This document shows, piece after piece, positions 7,801 through 7,900 of a stretch of 7,900 nt of DNA (the first letter of the stretch is position 1; each line of letters begins with the position of its first letter). The notes under the pieces were generated by a model. The model had not been told where the DNA came from, ran no database searches, and worked only from the letters and a program-made list of their open reading frames with translations. The DNA comes from Tannerella sp. (GTDB lineage: Bacteria > Bacteroidota > Bacteroidia > Bacteroidales > Tannerellaceae), in contig JAITNE010000105.1 of assembly GCA_031290635.1 (NCBI GenBank), forward strand, positions 1 through 7,900, written 5' to 3'. A program made the position numbers and the translations under genes.

Positions 7801-7900
7801 TCAACGCTGGGATATTCGCGTACTCCAAGCGACTTGTATCCTATCATCCCGAAAAGCAGGATAACAAGCATTATAACAGTCGCCAAGACCGGTCGTTTGA
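4881..7900 (-). CDS. RND multidrug-type efflux transporter, AcrB/HAE1 family (5' end cut by window edge)
   Basis: An inner membrane proton-driven pump that, with an adaptor and TolC, exports hydrophobic or amphipathic compounds from periplasm or membrane to the outside. The visible chain is 1001 residues from the Leu codon at 7886, plus KRPV upstream at the edge. The family's usual start (…ISIKRPVLATV) shows that only about ten residues are missing. Numbering from 7886: TM1 at 2-20, a first porter domain at about 21-320, TM2-TM6 at about 326-472, TM7 at 514-531, a second porter domain at about 535-825, and TM8-TM12 at about 832-985. The proton-relay residues are present: Asp388-Asp389 in TM4 (GLVVDDAIVV) and Lys900 in TM10 (GLVAKNGIL). 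A glycine-rich loop (TFGGRRGGMP, about 633-642) corresponds to the switch loop. It overlaps the TolC gene by 4 bp. The gene order resembles the bmeABC pumps of Bacteroides fragilis, so an adaptor gene is expected just upstream. Substrates cannot be predicted. Confidence 0.95.
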   Translation of the reverse strand, partial: KRPVLATVIMLVILLFGMIGYKSLGVREYPSVDQPIISVNATYPGANAEVIMNQITEPLEQNINGIPGIRSLSSVSSTGMSRITVEFELSVDLETAANDVRDKVSRAQRYLPRDCDPPTVSKADADAQPIMQIGIRSSQRSLMELTEIAELTVKERLQTIQNVSGVDIWGQKRYSMRLWLDPVKMAGYGVTPLEVKGAIDRENIELPSGSIEGNTIELSIRTMGLMNTAKQFNDLIIKESANNIVRFKDVGMAELSPEDIKSIMKRNGEPMVVDIIIPQPGANHIEIADEAYVRIEQLKKDLPEDVTIEMIYDNTHFIRSSINEVEETIYVAFLLVVIIIFLFLRDWRVTLIPCVVIPVSLVGAFFVMYIAGFSINVLTMLAIVLSVGLVVDDAIVVTENIYVRIERGMKPVDAGIEGSKEIFFAVVSTTVTLIAVFIPIVFMEGMTGRLFKEFSIVIAGSVAISSVVALTFTPMLATKLLKRREKKNRFYSSTEPFFDGLNNFYSSSLAGFMRRRWMALPIVIALFIVIVVFWKMIPSELSPLEDRSQININIRGQEGATYEYIRDFSTKLEMMADSIAYERQSITTRAFGASAFISVILPDIKDRERSQMDVADVLSSEARKETKARAFVQQQSTFGGRRGGMPVQYVLQSTDIEKLQEFLPRFIEEVSESPVFQMADADLKFTKPEVRIEINRDKASLLGVSTQNIAQTLQYALSGQRMGYFYLNGKQYQIIGEINRQQRNTPLSLKSIYVRNNSGTMIQLDNLVALVENVAPPQLYRYNRFVSATISSGLNKGYTLGDGLNEMDRIAKEVLDETFRTALAGESKEFRESSDSLMFALVLALIMIYLVLAAQFESFKDPLIVMFTVPLAVAGALLFMKYGGITMNIFSQIGIIMLIGLVAKNGILIVEFANQRQEAGISKIDAILTASIQRLRPILMTSASTILGLLPLMFASAEGANSRIAMGTAVVGGMLVSTFMTLYIVPAMYGFISTNKKAKSEKALV

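Noticed and set aside
7884..7886. TTG at 7886 as the start of the RND transporter
   Set aside because: The codons before it read KRPV in frame, the conserved residues just before LATV in this family, so the true start is outside the window.

Overview
The window reads as a chromosomal piece of a Bacteroidota genome, most likely of the order Bacteroidales. Four things point there. Two promoter-like sites match the Bacteroidota -7 consensus TAnnTTTG. Genes start without evident Shine-Dalgarno sequences. An N-terminus of the MKIANPIYDVVFKY type is a signature of a nuclease/transposase-like family common in Bacteroidales. A helix-hairpin-helix/outer-membrane-barrel protein and an RND-TolC pair are both typical of the phylum. 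No finer taxonomic call is justified.

Left part (1-590): the 5' end of a minus-strand PD-(D/E)XK (Rpn-type) gene runs off the left edge and has a good Bacteroidota promoter. A divergent intergenic region follows, packed with short repeats: a 13-bp inverted pair 172 bp end to end, a 16-bp direct repeat, and a 9-bp tandem repeat. It ends in a second -7 box driving the plus-strand genes.

Middle (591-3519): a two-gene plus-strand operon with a 7-bp gap. The first gene encodes a secreted, probably beta-barrel protein of about 280 residues. The second encodes a 692-residue protein with a signal peptide, an acidic segment, a ComEA-like helix-hairpin-helix domain and a long barrel-like C-terminal part. 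Their joint role is not established; they look like partners in the outer membrane.

Right part (3520-7900): a minus-strand efflux operon converges on the first operon with no spacer, stop codon against stop codon. It holds an AcrB/HAE1-type RND transporter, whose first few codons lie beyond the right edge, overlapping by 4 bp (ATGA) a TolC-family outer membrane channel gene. A periplasmic adaptor gene is expected just beyond the right edge but is not visible. The last codons of the TolC gene consist of a C6/G6/G6 repeat that may also act as an RNA hairpin between the convergent operons.

Most of the window is ordinary. The points most worth a second look are the repeat mosaic upstream of 570, the helix-hairpin-helix/barrel pair, the triple 12-bp repeat in a signal-peptide coding region, and the repeat-derived C-terminal tail of the TolC protein. 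I see no CRISPR array, tRNA, rRNA or insertion sequence with a transposase in the window.
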